This document shows positions 7,863-17,031 of a stretch of 64,000 nt of DNA, piece by piece. The first letter of the stretch is position 1; every line of letters starts with the position of its first letter. Both the position numbers and the translations under genes were made by a program. The stretch is from MVRV01 sp964646755 (GTDB lineage: Bacteria > Desulfobacterota > Syntrophia > Syntrophales > Smithellaceae): contig CAZYIE010000001.1 in assembly GCA_964646755.1 (NCBI GenBank), positions 124,001 through 188,000 on the forward strand, read 5' to 3'. Below the pieces are notes generated by a model. That model saw only the letters and a program-made list of their open reading frames with translations. It was not told where the DNA came from and did not search any database.

Positions 7863-9494
7863 TTAATCCTTAGGAATCAGTTCATTGTACATTGCCAAGA
7901 GCATCGGAAGATCTTTAAAACTTTCGTCAATTTTTCTTACTCTGTCAAGATAAGTTTTCACATCATTTAAATTTTGTTCGCTTACGCCATTTTTTTTCAT
8001 GTAAAGCATATGAATCTGTGCCGCATTAGCATTGATAATTTTATTTTCCGGCAAATGAGAAGCAGCTTTTTCAAAATAAATAATTGCTTCCGCTAGTTTG
8101 CCGTCCGAAGCCAGTTTAACACCTGCGTTATTCAGGCTGATGATTTCCTGCCTGGCTTCTTCGATAAATTTCTGGCCATTATCTTCCATGCTGGTTTCTC
8201 GAAAAACAATGCGGACATTGTCCAGCATTTCGTCGTTGTCATGATTTGCCTGAACAATATTTTTGAGTATTTCCGTACCTTTTTTGTTTTCACCGTTAAT
8301 AATATACGCTCTGGCCAGTTCGAGTTTTAGGTCGACCGAAATATTTCCGCCTAAATCTTCCACGATTTTTTGCGCTTCGTTCATCGCGCTGCGAGCTTCG
8401 GCATCTTTGTTTAGCTTTTTATAAACGTAACTTTCTGTTATGGAGATATGCAGCCGGGCGTCATTATCATCCGGGAACACTTTCCGGGCGCTGGCAAGAA
8501 CGTTTAAGCCTTCCTGCAAATTTTTAATTTGTACCAAAGTTTTGGCCAGATTGGCGTAGTCGGAGGGGCTTTTGAAGCAGGAATGTTCCCCCTGTTTCAC
8601 TGCCGATTTGCAGGCTGTTTCAGCGGTGCAATAGTCTTTGTTTCGATAGGCAATGTTTCCCAGATTCTTTTGCCGCAGGATAGCGTACGGCGAGATTTTT
8701 ATTGCTTTCATCAGTACTGCTTGCGCATCTTCGGGATTGTTCATTTTTAGCAGCGTTTTAGCGAGACAGTCATAAGCAGGCATTATTTTATCATTTTTAG
8801 CAATAATGTTCTCAAAGATATTTTTAGCTTCCGAATATTGTCCTGTCATCAAACAGGTTTGGCCCCGTCCTATCATAGCCCATACTAAGTTTCCCATAAG
8901 CAGTATCTCATCGTAAAATTCGGCGGCTTCCTGATACGCACCATTTTTCAGGAGAATTTCACCTTTCAGTTTCATTATTTCTGAAAGGTTGCGGGGAGAT
9001 TTTGCTATCAGTTCGTCACACAGCGAAACCGCATTGGAATAATTGTTTACGGCCAGAGTTTTTTCAATATCTTTGAGGTTTTCCTTCTTTTCAATAAGAT
9101 GTTTTATCTTCTTTCCCAGTAGCTCTTTGGCAAAAGGTTTCATTAAATAATCGTCCGGTTGATATTCCGCCGCACCCATAATCATTTCCAGTGAATTTTC
9201 CGCTGTAACCATAATAAAAATAGTGGAATAATGAATAAAATTGCGAAATTTGCCTTCTTCCAGAACCTGCTGGCCTGATTTTCCCGATCCTAAATTGTAA
9301 TCACAGAGGATAATATCATATCTGCGGACGGCCATTTTCTCAATTCCTTCTTCTCCGGTAGCAACATCATCCAGGTACATAGCGCCAAAGGAACGCAGCA
9401 TATTTTTCATGGTCAGCCGAAAATTAAAAAAATCATCGATCACGAGTATTTTTTTAGTTTTCAGACTGATATTCTGTTGGGGGTCAGGTTTCAT
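7863..9494 (-). CDS. Response regulator with receiver domain and long TPR array
   Basis: The protein is 543 aa. Residues 15-140 form a CheY-like receiver with phospho-acceptor D65 (ILCDYNLG), the acidic pair at D20-D21 and the conserved Lys in YLMKPF. The rest, ~145-540, is a tetratricopeptide array with repeats such as AKNIFENIIAKNDKIMPAYD and AEAIIYFEKAASHLPENKII. There is no DNA-binding or enzymatic output domain, so output must be by protein-protein contact. First gene of a three-gene operon with a soluble kinase and a second TPR protein. Start ATG 9494 is followed on the other side by the divergent polyketide-like operon. Confidence 0.85.
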   Translation of the reverse strand: MKPDPQQNISLKTKKILVIDDFFNFRLTMKNMLRSFGAMYLDDVATGEEGIEKMAVRRYDIILCDYNLGSGKSGQQVLEEGKFRNFIHYSTIFIMVTAENSLEMIMGAAEYQPDDYLMKPFAKELLGKKIKHLIEKKENLKDIEKTLAVNNYSNAVSLCDELIAKSPRNLSEIMKLKGEILLKNGAYQEAAEFYDEILLMGNLVWAMIGRGQTCLMTGQYSEAKNIFENIIAKNDKIMPAYDCLAKTLLKMNNPEDAQAVLMKAIKISPYAILRQKNLGNIAYRNKDYCTAETACKSAVKQGEHSCFKSPSDYANLAKTLVQIKNLQEGLNVLASARKVFPDDNDARLHISITESYVYKKLNKDAEARSAMNEAQKIVEDLGGNISVDLKLELARAYIINGENKKGTEILKNIVQANHDNDEMLDNVRIVFRETSMEDNGQKFIEEARQEIISLNNAGVKLASDGKLAEAIIYFEKAASHLPENKIINANAAQIHMLYMKKNGVSEQNLNDVKTYLDRVRKIDESFKDLPMLLAMYNELIPKD

Positions 9495-9723
9495 TCGTAG
9501 CTCTCGATCAATCGCATCTCTTTAACTAAAACATAATATTTCGCTGGGGGATTTGTAAACTAAGCTGTCTGTATGTTATCATATTTTGGGATTTTACAAT
9601 AAAAAATAATTCTTTATCCGGTAACTATCGATCAGGATTTCTTTTCACTTGCGGCTCATCGGGAAATATGGTTTAGGAAGAGAGCGTTTTAGATTAAAAA
9701 ACTGCATAAATTTCTTGGTTTGC
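9495..9723. promoter_or_regulatory. Divergent promoter region
   Basis: An AT-rich 150-230 base region between the TPR response regulator (minus) and the large lipid/polyketide-like operon (plus). It must carry both promoters, but no convincing -35/-10 pair or dyad stood out. Confidence 0.35.
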
Positions 9724-12700
9724 ATGTCACTACATAAATATCAAATAAAATGGCCGATAGTTGTAATAGTCGCTTTTGCCGTAGCGCTATTATTTTTCTG
9801 GGAATCCAGCCATCTGAAAATTGAAACTGACATTTTGGAATCAATGCCGCAAAACGATCCGGTGTTAGCCGATGCGCGCCTGATCATCAAGCATTTGCCC
9901 ATTCATGACCGGTTGTTTATTGATATTAGCGGAAAATCAACCGATAGAGACAACCTCGCCTCCGCAGCCGCAATCGTCACTGACAAGCTTAGAAATAGTG
10001 GTCTTTTTACCAAAGTTGGAATTAATGATGAGGCCAAATATTTCCCGGAACTGATGGCACACGTAAGAGATAGTCTTCCGCTTCTCTTTAGTGCTGAAAT
10101 GCTGGACAAAGAAATAAAACCGCTCCTGGAGACGGCTCGAATTAAAGATACTTTTATCCAAAACCGGCAAAGCCTGGAACAACTCGAAGGAATTGGAAAC
10201 AGTGAAATGCTCACCTGCGATCCGCTGGGTTTTTCCGGAATTATCCTGAGGCAACTATCCTCGCTTATACCCGCCGCTAAGGCTCAATTTTATCAGGGCC
10301 AATTAATTTCGGAGGATGGCAAACACGCCCTCATTATCGCGAAAATTGCCGGATCGGGAACTGATACTGCAACAGGCGCCAAAATATCTGCGCTTATTAA
10401 AGATATTGAAAAAGGATTGCCGGAAGATCCGGCATTAAAAGGCGAAAAATATTTTCTCAATTCTGGAGGTGTTTACCGCGCGGCTCTGGATAATGAAACT
10501 ATCGCCAAACGTGATACGCATATTGCCATTATCTTAACTACTCTGGGCATTGCCCTTTTGCTTTTATTTGCCTTTCCCCGGCCATTAATCGGCCTTTTAG
10601 CTTTGCTGCCCTCGACTGTTGGCGCTATCGCCGCTTTGTTTGTCTGTTCTTTTTTCTTTAAGTCCATGTCCGTAGTCGCTATCGGTTTTGGCGGAGCCAT
10701 TATGGCCTTTACCGTGGATTTGGGAATTACCTATTTGCTTTTTTTAGATCAGCCGAAAGAAACTTCCGGAAAGCAAGTAGCGCGGGAAGTTTGGTCGGCG
10801 GAACTTCTGGCGGTGTTGACAACAGTCGGCGCCTTTCTTCTGCTGCTGATCAGTGATTTTAAAATACTGGCGGAAATTGGAGTTTTTTCAGCTCTCGGCG
10901 TAACATTTGCCTTGCTGTTTGTTCATTTTATTTTCCCCATAATATTTCCCACAATGCCCCCCGCCCAACGTCTGCGCAATCCTTTCCTTTTCAATACCAT
11001 AAAGAAATTTGCCGCCCCGGCAAAGTGGAAGTTAATTACTGCGCTTGTCTTTTGTTTGGGGATGCTTTTCTTTGCCTGGCCCGTGTTTAATGTAGACATA
11101 AATTCTATGAACTCTCTGAGTAAAGAAACAATTGCTGCCGATAATAATATACAAAAAACGTGGGGAGATCTTTCCGGCAAGTGCTATGTTTTTTTGCAGG
11201 CTCCGGATATTTCGGCATTGCAGCAGAAGAATGATCGGTTGCTGCCGCTATTAGCAAAAGATGTTCACGCGGGGAAACTGTCTTCCGCATTTCTTCCTTC
11301 TTTGCTATTCCCCTCAAAGGAGACGAGCCGGGATAACCTTGCAGCCTGGCGCAATTTCTGGAGCCCGGAACGTTTGGCCAAACTAAGGTTAGACATGAAT
11401 ATGGCGGCGCGGGCATCTGATTTTGCTCCCGATGCTTTTGAACCATTCTGGGAAATTATGTCCAATAAAAATCCGCAACCAGGGGAGATACCGGGAAAGT
11501 ATTTTGAATTTTTTGGAATTACGAAGAATGAGGCCGGATATACCCAACTTAGCTTACTTTCAACCGGCAAAAATTATAATGGGGAAGATTTCGTCTCCCG
11601 ACTTGTCCCCACAGGGCTGGTCAAAATATTTGATGTCGGTTTGTTTAACAAAAGGCTGGGAGATTCCCTCAAAAATATTTTTCTGGAAATTGCCCTCATT
11701 ACCAGTATTGGCATTGTGCTGGTTGTGTTTTTATTTTATCTGGACTGGCTCTTGTCATTGGCTGTGCTTGCACCCATTGCCTTTGCTCTGGTGTCAACAC
11801 TGGGCACGCTGAAGATTATGGGGCACCCGCTGGATATTCCGAGTATCATGCTCTGGATTGTCATTATGGGCATGGGAATTGATTACTCTATTTATTATGC
11901 TTGTTTCTACCAACGATATCGCGATGAAAACCATCCGGCACTGGATACCATCAAAATGGCGATGTTTCTTGCCTCCTTCACAACGTTGATCGGTTTTGGC
12001 GTGCTAGCTACAGCATCGCACTCACTTTTGCACAGCATTGGCCTTACTTCTCTTTTAGGCATTGGCTACTCTATTCTCGGGACTTATTTTATTCTGCCTA
12101 CGCTGCTAAAGAAAATATATGCGCCGTTTGTATTTCCTGCAGGCCCCCTTAAGGTTGGTTCAAAAGAACATTTTCGCCGGGCAGTTTTGCGTTACCGTCA
12201 TCTGGAAGCTTATCCGCGGCTTTTTGCCCGGTTTAAAATGAAGATTGATCCTATGTTTAAAGAGTTGGACAGGTTTGTGCAAAATCCCCGCAGAATAATC
12301 GACATCGGTTGCGGTTATGGAATCCCGGCGGTATGGCTGCTGGAAATTTATCCCGCCGCAAAAGTGTACGGTCTGGAGCCTGATGAGGAGAGAGTGCGTA
12401 TAGCCTCTGCAGTAATCGGGGAGCGCGGTAAGGTAGAGGTGGGCAAAGCTCCTGATTTGCCTTCAGTCGAAGGTAAAGTCGATACCGTTATTATGCTGGA
12501 TATGCTGCATTATATTTCTGATGAGGAATTACCACCTTTATTGCAGCGGATATACGAAAAACTCGAGACAGGCGGAACATTGATCATCCGCGCGACTGTT
12601 CCTTCGGATATAAAAGTACCCTGGAAACGCTGGATCGAATCATTTCGTTTAAAACATACTCGCATACCGGAACGTTTCCGCAGTGAAAAAGAAATTGCCG

Positions 12701-12792
12701 GCTTTATGGCTTCCGCCGGTTTCCAGATTATTGTATTTGCTTCTCCCACGGTCGGTGTAGAAGAAAAATGGTTTGTCGGCAAAAAATCTTAG
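9724..12792 (+). CDS. MMPL/RND-type lipid exporter fused to a SAM methyltransferase
   Basis: Two proteins in one chain of about 1,022 aa. Residues ~1-790 are an MMPL-type exporter with the RND layout: a first membrane helix near residue 10, a large periplasmic loop, a helix bundle (~265-440) containing GFGGAIMAFTVDLGI, a second loop and a second bundle (~660-790) with IMGMGIDYSIYY. Residues ~800-1022 are a class I methyltransferase with DIGCGYG at about 860-866 and EPDEER after strand 2. ATG 9724 is preferred because the first membrane helix then begins near the N-terminus; TTG 9649 would add 25 residues behind a weak AGGA site. MMPL proteins export lipids and polyketides and appear in aryl polyene clusters. 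The fusion suggests that methylation of the product or a carrier is coupled to export, which is inference. Confidence 0.85.
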   Translation: MSLHKYQIKWPIVVIVAFAVALLFFWESSHLKIETDILESMPQNDPVLADARLIIKHLPIHDRLFIDISGKSTDRDNLASAAAIVTDKLRNSGLFTKVGINDEAKYFPELMAHVRDSLPLLFSAEMLDKEIKPLLETARIKDTFIQNRQSLEQLEGIGNSEMLTCDPLGFSGIILRQLSSLIPAAKAQFYQGQLISEDGKHALIIAKIAGSGTDTATGAKISALIKDIEKGLPEDPALKGEKYFLNSGGVYRAALDNETIAKRDTHIAIILTTLGIALLLLFAFPRPLIGLLALLPSTVGAIAALFVCSFFFKSMSVVAIGFGGAIMAFTVDLGITYLLFLDQPKETSGKQVAREVWSAELLAVLTTVGAFLLLLISDFKILAEIGVFSALGVTFALLFVHFIFPIIFPTMPPAQRLRNPFLFNTIKKFAAPAKWKLITALVFCLGMLFFAWPVFNVDINSMNSLSKETIAADNNIQKTWGDLSGKCYVFLQAPDISALQQKNDRLLPLLAKDVHAGKLSSAFLPSLLFPSKETSRDNLAAWRNFWSPERLAKLRLDMNMAARASDFAPDAFEPFWEIMSNKNPQPGEIPGKYFEFFGITKNEAGYTQLSLLSTGKNYNGEDFVSRLVPTGLVKIFDVGLFNKRLGDSLKNIFLEIALITSIGIVLVVFLFYLDWLLSLAVLAPIAFALVSTLGTLKIMGHPLDIPSIMLWIVIMGMGIDYSIYYACFYQRYRDENHPALDTIKMAMFLASFTTLIGFGVLATASHSLLHSIGLTSLLGIGYSILGTYFILPTLLKKIYAPFVFPAGPLKVGSKEHFRRAVLRYRHLEAYPRLFARFKMKIDPMFKELDRFVQNPRRIIDIGCGYGIPAVWLLEIYPAAKVYGLEPDEERVRIASAVIGERGKVEVGKAPDLPSVEGKVDTVIMLDMLHYISDEELPPLLQRIYEKLETGGTLIIRATVPSDIKVPWKRWIESFRLKHTRIPERFRSEKEIAGFMASAGFQIIVFASPTVGVEEKWFVGKKS

Positions 12793-12803
12793 AGGAGATG
12801 ATA

Positions 12804-13865
12804 ATGGCGTTTTTACAAGAAATATATTTTGGCAATACATTACAAACATGGCTTATCGCCCTGATCATTGTGTTTGTAACTTTCCTGACCTTGATACTTA
12901 TACAAAAAATAATGTTGCGGCGTTTATCCCGCTTGGCCAAACGGACCGAGACGCAAATTGACGACATGCTACTGGCCGTCCTTTCTACGACAAAGCATTT
13001 TTTCCTTTTCTTTGTTGCTGTCTATATTGGTTCCAAATTTCTTGCCTGGCAGCCTAATATTCTTAAAGCATGGAATAAAATATTTTTTGTTGTGTTGATT
13101 GTCCAGATTGCCTTCTGGGTCGGCAGGGGAATTAGTTTCGTCATCAGTGTGAACGTAAAAAAACGGATGGCGGATAATGCCGCCAGCACCACCACAATTT
13201 CCGTGCTCGGTTTTATCAGCAAGTTCCTTTTGTGGTCAATCGCGCTGCTCCTGGTGCTCGATAATCTGGGCGTCAATATTACCAGTCTGGTTGCAGGATT
13301 GGGAATCGGCGGTATTGCAGTAGCTCTAGCCGCACAGAACATACTGGGCGATTTGTTTGCCTCTCTCTCCATTGTCATCGACAAACCATTTGTTGTCGGA
13401 GATTTCATTGTTGTTGATCAGTTGAAAGGAACCGTCGAACATATAGGCCTGAAAACAACCCGTCTGCGCAGCCTGGGTGGTGAACAACTGATCTTTGCCA
13501 ACAACGATTTGCTCAAGAGCCGCATACAAAATTTTAAACGGATGGTGGAAAGACGCATTGTGTTTGGTTTCGGAGTTCCCTATCAGACGCCGGCTGAAAA
13601 ATTGCCGCTCATCAACGATATATTAAAGGAAATAATTCTGAAACAGGAAAGGGTGCGTTTTGACCGCGTTCATTTCAAAGAATATGGTGATTCATCTCTT
13701 AATTATGAAGTTGTCTATTTTGTAAAAAACCAGGACTACAATATTTATATGGATGTACAACAGGCGATCAATCTGGAAATGTTCCGCAGTTTCCAGGATG
13801 CCGGAATTGAATTTGCCTACCCCACGAGAACCTTATTTATTCAGCACGAGAGACAGTCAGATTAA
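12804..13865 (+). CDS. MscS-family mechanosensitive channel
   Basis: A 353-aa small-conductance channel. Four membrane helices precede the pore-lining TM3 region GLGIGGIAVALAAQNILGDLF (~180-200), followed by the beta domain (FVVGDFIVVDQLKGTVEHIGLKTTRLR) and the C-terminal alpha/beta domain. Start ATG 12804 is chosen because AGAGGA lies 7 bases upstream; the ATG at 12798 is too close. It sits 11 bases after the exporter-methyltransferase gene and 17 before the acyltransferase, clearly inside the operon. A channel is unexpected in a biosynthetic cluster; it might relieve membrane tension caused by inserting the product, or simply be co-regulated. Confidence 0.85.
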   Translation: MAFLQEIYFGNTLQTWLIALIIVFVTFLTLILIQKIMLRRLSRLAKRTETQIDDMLLAVLSTTKHFFLFFVAVYIGSKFLAWQPNILKAWNKIFFVVLIVQIAFWVGRGISFVISVNVKKRMADNAASTTTISVLGFISKFLLWSIALLLVLDNLGVNITSLVAGLGIGGIAVALAAQNILGDLFASLSIVIDKPFVVGDFIVVDQLKGTVEHIGLKTTRLRSLGGEQLIFANNDLLKSRIQNFKRMVERRIVFGFGVPYQTPAEKLPLINDILKEIILKQERVRFDRVHFKEYGDSSLNYEVVYFVKNQDYNIYMDVQQAINLEMFRSFQDAGIEFAYPTRTLFIQHERQSD

Positions 13866-13882
13866 CGGATATCCATACTTCT

Positions 13883-14761
13883 ATGAAAAAATATTTCTAT
13901 CAATTAGCTGTCTATTTATCGCGGCACCTGGGTGTCTGGTTTTTCCGCACTTTTTCCTGGTGCATCGCCACTGGTTACTTTTTTCTTTTTCCGACTCGTG
14001 TGGCGGGAAGCCTGAAATTCTACCGCGCGCTTTTTTCCGGGTGCAGCTTTTTCTATCATATCTACTGCGTGTGGAAGCAGTATCATAATTTCACCGATGT
14101 CTATCTCCATCGTTTTGTCCGATTNNNNNNNNNNTGGGAATATCTGGATGAAGCGGCGGAAAAAAAGACAGGGGCGATTGTAATCATGTCGCATATCGGC
14201 AACTGGGAACTGGCGGCACAAATGCTCCACCGCAAAGGCCTGCCAATTATGCTCTACCTAGGAGCCAAACACAAAGAGCAAATTGAGCGCATTCAAAAGG
14301 AGAAGCTCGCCAAAAGCGGCATTCGCATAGTAGCAACATCCGAAAGAGAAAAGTCACCTTTTGCTCTGCTGGAAGGCATTAATTTCCTGCGCGAAGGCGG
14401 CATTGTATCCATGACGGGTGACCGGCTCTGGGGTGAACAAAGTTATGTGGTGGTTGACTTTTTGGGTCATGAGGCAAAACTCCCTGATATACCTCATTTG
14501 TTTGCCCTTATGACGGGCGCACCGCTTTTAACTTTTTTCGTCTATTCGGACGCTGTAGGAAGTTATCATATTGAAGTTTCCCCGGGCCGGAAGGTTTTCG
14601 CCGCCACTCGTAGGGATCGAAAAAAGGCAGTGCGAGAATCAGTACAGATTTATGCCGACGATCTTGCCCGTTTTGCCGGTGCTCATCCTTTCGAGTGGCA
14701 TCATTTTGAACCATTTCTCGGTAAAAAAATAAACACCTTTGAAAAAAACTCGCCAAAATAG
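13883..14761 (+). CDS. LpxL/HtrB-type lysophospholipid acyltransferase, contains a sequence gap
   Basis: Membrane-associated acyltransferase of the lauroyl/myristoyl (LABLAT) family. The catalytic motif is SHIGNWE with H104 and E109 (HX4E), preceded by a hydrophobic N-terminal anchor. The typical GDR motif follows in SMTGDRLWG. Ten N at 14125-14134 fall before the motif; the frame continues across them. Members of this family occur in LPS assembly and also in aryl polyene and flexirubin clusters, where they transfer the acyl chain from the carrier protein to a lipid head. Its position next to an exporter and upstream of the carrier protein favours that role here rather than general lipid A synthesis. 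Confidence 0.85.
   Translation: MKKYFYQLAVYLSRHLGVWFFRTFSWCIATGYFFLFPTRVAGSLKFYRALFSGCSFFYHIYCVWKQYHNFTDVYLHRFVRXXXXWEYLDEAAEKKTGAIVIMSHIGNWELAAQMLHRKGLPIMLYLGAKHKEQIERIQKEKLAKSGIRIVATSEREKSPFALLEGINFLREGGIVSMTGDRLWGEQSYVVVDFLGHEAKLPDIPHLFALMTGAPLLTFFVYSDAVGSYHIEVSPGRKVFAATRRDRKKAVRESVQIYADDLARFAGAHPFEWHHFEPFLGKKINTFEKNSPK
14125..14134. other. Assembly gap (10 N) in the acyltransferase gene
   Basis: Placeholder run of N. The true number of missing bases is unknown. Confidence 0.95.
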
Positions 14762-14828
14762 ATTTTTCTTTGCGCTCCAATGAAATTAGTATAAGAATAA
14801 TCAGCAATATATATTATCATGGGCAGTG

Positions 14829-15257
14829 ATGAAAATGAAAGCTAACGAAGTACCACAGGACATTACTTATTATGAAGGTAAAAAACGTGCCTGCTATGCG
14901 CTCAATGACGATGGTAAATACATTATCGTGCCCAGCTCCGGTTGGAATGCAGAAGAAGTGGTCAACGGTCTGGCCGTGGCCGATCTTGCAGCCAGGCTGG
15001 AAGAAACGAGGCAGGAAGTTCTGAGGGGATTAAAAAGTCCCTTGGTTTATCACATGGAACAAAGGCAAATGACACCAGATATTTTAGCTAAAACGGCCGG
15101 CATGTGGGAATTTCGTGTTCGCCGTCATTTTCATTCAGAAGTTTTTGAACGGCTCAAACCGGCAACTTTAGAACGTTATGCACAGGCGCTGGCGTTGAGC
15201 ATAGCGGAATTGAAAAGTGTGCCGGATAAAGAAGGCGATGAAAGGGACACAAAATGA
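14829..15257 (+). CDS. Small unknown protein of the lipid/polyketide-like operon
   Basis: A 142-aa protein that I cannot assign to a named family. The N-terminal half is a short alpha/beta segment (ITYYEGKKRACYALNDDGKY and a VPSSGWNAEEVVN turn). The C-terminal half is helical and reads like a degenerate helix-turn-helix (MEQRQMTPDILAKTAGMWEFRVRRHF followed by LERYAQALALSIAELKSV), close in pattern to Cro/C1 domains. Start is ATG 14829 or 14835. Its stop overlaps the start of the BtrH-like gene by 4 bases (ATGA), so the two are translationally coupled. It may be a carrier-associated helper or an operon-specific regulator. Confidence 0.75.
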   Translation: MKMKANEVPQDITYYEGKKRACYALNDDGKYIIVPSSGWNAEEVVNGLAVADLAARLEETRQEVLRGLKSPLVYHMEQRQMTPDILAKTAGMWEFRVRRHFHSEVFERLKPATLERYAQALALSIAELKSVPDKEGDERDTK

Positions 15258-16288
15258 ATTCGGAAATAACAGCCGGCGGAAAGCCTTTCGTCCATCACCA
15301 TTCGGCACATTGCGAAAGCGGTGTGACTGCCTCTTTATTCCGGGATCAGGGTTTCAATATCAGTGAGGCGCTTGTTTTCGGCATTGGCAGCGGCATTTTT
15401 TTCGGGCATCTTTTTTTTGTAAAAATGGTAGGGTTGCCGATCACAACATTTCGCTCCCAGCCCGGCGCTGTATTTCGAAAAGCGGGGAAGAGACTGGGTG
15501 CCAAATTTATTACTCGACGTTTCCGTAATCCGCAAAAAGGTATGGATGAATTAAGACGCACACTTCAGGAAGGAAAAATAGTCGGCCTGACGACCAATAT
15601 TTACTGGCTTTCCTATTTTCCCAATCGTTTTCGTTTTCAATTCAATGGCCATAATTTGATTGCTTTGCGAGAAATTGAGGGTGGTTTCCGCGTAAGCGAT
15701 CCGGTATTGGAACATCCGGTAGATTGCTTGACCGATGACCTGGAACGGGCACGTTTTGCCCACGGTCCGCTGGAACCGCACGGATTCATGTATTATCCGG
15801 CCTCACTTCCGGAATATCCTGATATCAAAAAAGCCTGTATCAAAGGCATGAAAGACACCTGCAATATGATGTTACGGATACCAATACCCATCTTTGGCGT
15901 ACGCGGTATCCGTTTCCTGGCGAAAAGAATAAAAAAGAGCCCGCAAAAGCAGGGTTTTACTGAAGCATGCCGTCATCTGGGCAACATTGTCCGGATGCAG
16001 GAGGAAATCGGTACCGGTGGCGCCGGCTTCCGGTTTATGTACGCCGCTTTCCTGCAGGAGGCGGGGGAGCTTTTTGCCTCAAAGGAGCTTTTACAATTAT
16101 CGCAGGAGATGACCGGTATCGGTGATTTGTGGCGTGAATTTGCCGTTGTATCCGCGCGCATCATTAAGCAGCGGGGACAGTCGGAAGAAACATTTGATAA
16201 AGTCTGTGATATACTGATGGAATGTGCGGCCCGTGAGGAAGCTCTCTTTAAGAAGTTGAAAATTGTGTCAGGAAAGCTCAAAGCATGA
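15254..16288 (+). CDS. BtrH-type ACP-dependent acyltransferase (C39-like N-terminus, DUF4872-like C-terminus)
   Basis: A 344-aa protein of the BtrH family. BtrH in butirosin synthesis transfers an acyl group from a carrier protein to an amine, using a papain/C39-like fold. The N-terminal motif HHHSAHCESG puts the candidate nucleophile at C20, and residues 130-165 (FNGHNLIALREIEGGFRVSDP) carry the later His and Asp of a triad. The C-terminal ~170 residues are helical. It overlaps both neighbours by 4 bases (ATGA), placing it firmly between the small unknown gene and the ABC ATPase. The probable role is to move the finished acyl chain from the carrier protein encoded downstream to an acceptor. 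Confidence 0.8.
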   Translation: MNSEITAGGKPFVHHHSAHCESGVTASLFRDQGFNISEALVFGIGSGIFFGHLFFVKMVGLPITTFRSQPGAVFRKAGKRLGAKFITRRFRNPQKGMDELRRTLQEGKIVGLTTNIYWLSYFPNRFRFQFNGHNLIALREIEGGFRVSDPVLEHPVDCLTDDLERARFAHGPLEPHGFMYYPASLPEYPDIKKACIKGMKDTCNMMLRIPIPIFGVRGIRFLAKRIKKSPQKQGFTEACRHLGNIVRMQEEIGTGGAGFRFMYAAFLQEAGELFASKELLQLSQEMTGIGDLWREFAVVSARIIKQRGQSEETFDKVCDILMECAAREEALFKKLKIVSGKLKA

Positions 16289-17031
16289 AAGCTCTGAAGA
16301 TATCAGGCGTCACATTTTCCTATGATACTGCGGCGAGTAAATCAGCAGATCATAATAAAGTTGAATACGCTCTGGATAATTTCCATTTAGAGTTGGAAAT
16401 CGGACAAATCTACGCGCTTCTTGGTCCTAATGGTGCGGGTAAAACCACCCTCATGCGGGTGATTACCGGACAATTACGGGGTTACTCAGGTTCGGTATTT
16501 ATCTATGGCGATAACGTGTCCCAATCCGCTTGCCTGAAAAATATCGGTTATGCTCCTCAACCGGTTTCTGTATTTTCCGCCCTGACCGCGACCGAAAATC
16601 TGCGGTTCTTCGGCACTATGGCCGGGTTGACCCCAGAAAAACTGCAAGAAAGATCTGTTGCCGTTCTGGAAGAAACAGGACTTGTCCAATACGCGCATAA
16701 AAATGTTTCCACATATTCGGGCGGAATGCTGCGGCGCTTGAATCTGGCCGTTGCTCTGTTGCATGAGCCCAAACTGCTGCTTCTGGATGAACCGACGGTA
16801 GGCGTCGATCCCCAGAGCCGCCACCATATTTACGAAACGCTCACTACCCTCAACCGGGCGGGAATGACGATATTGCTTTGTACTCACATCATGGATGAGG
16901 CGCAGCGCCTCTGCTCCCGGGTGACGATGTTGGACAGAGGAGCAGCCGTTTTTGCAGGCGATATGGCCGCAATTGATAATCTGGAAAAATTATTTCTGGA
17001 AAAGACAGGGCATGGATTGCGCGATGAATAA
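16285..17031 (+). CDS. ABC exporter, ATP-binding subunit
   Basis: ATPase of an ABC-2 type exporter, 248 aa. Walker A GPNGAGKTT is at 47-55, the signature is YSGGMLRRLN, and Walker B with its D-loop is LLLLDEPTVGVD, followed by the switch His in CTHIMDEA. The gene overlaps the upstream BtrH-like gene by 4 bases and the permease gene downstream by 8, so the two subunits are made together. Its substrate is probably the product of this cluster, flipped across the inner membrane before the MMPL protein takes over, or a separate intermediate. Confidence 0.9.
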   Translation: MKALKISGVTFSYDTAASKSADHNKVEYALDNFHLELEIGQIYALLGPNGAGKTTLMRVITGQLRGYSGSVFIYGDNVSQSACLKNIGYAPQPVSVFSALTATENLRFFGTMAGLTPEKLQERSVAVLEETGLVQYAHKNVSTYSGGMLRRLNLAVALLHEPKLLLLDEPTVGVDPQSRHHIYETLTTLNRAGMTILLCTHIMDEAQRLCSRVTMLDRGAAVFAGDMAAIDNLEKLFLEKTGHGLRDE

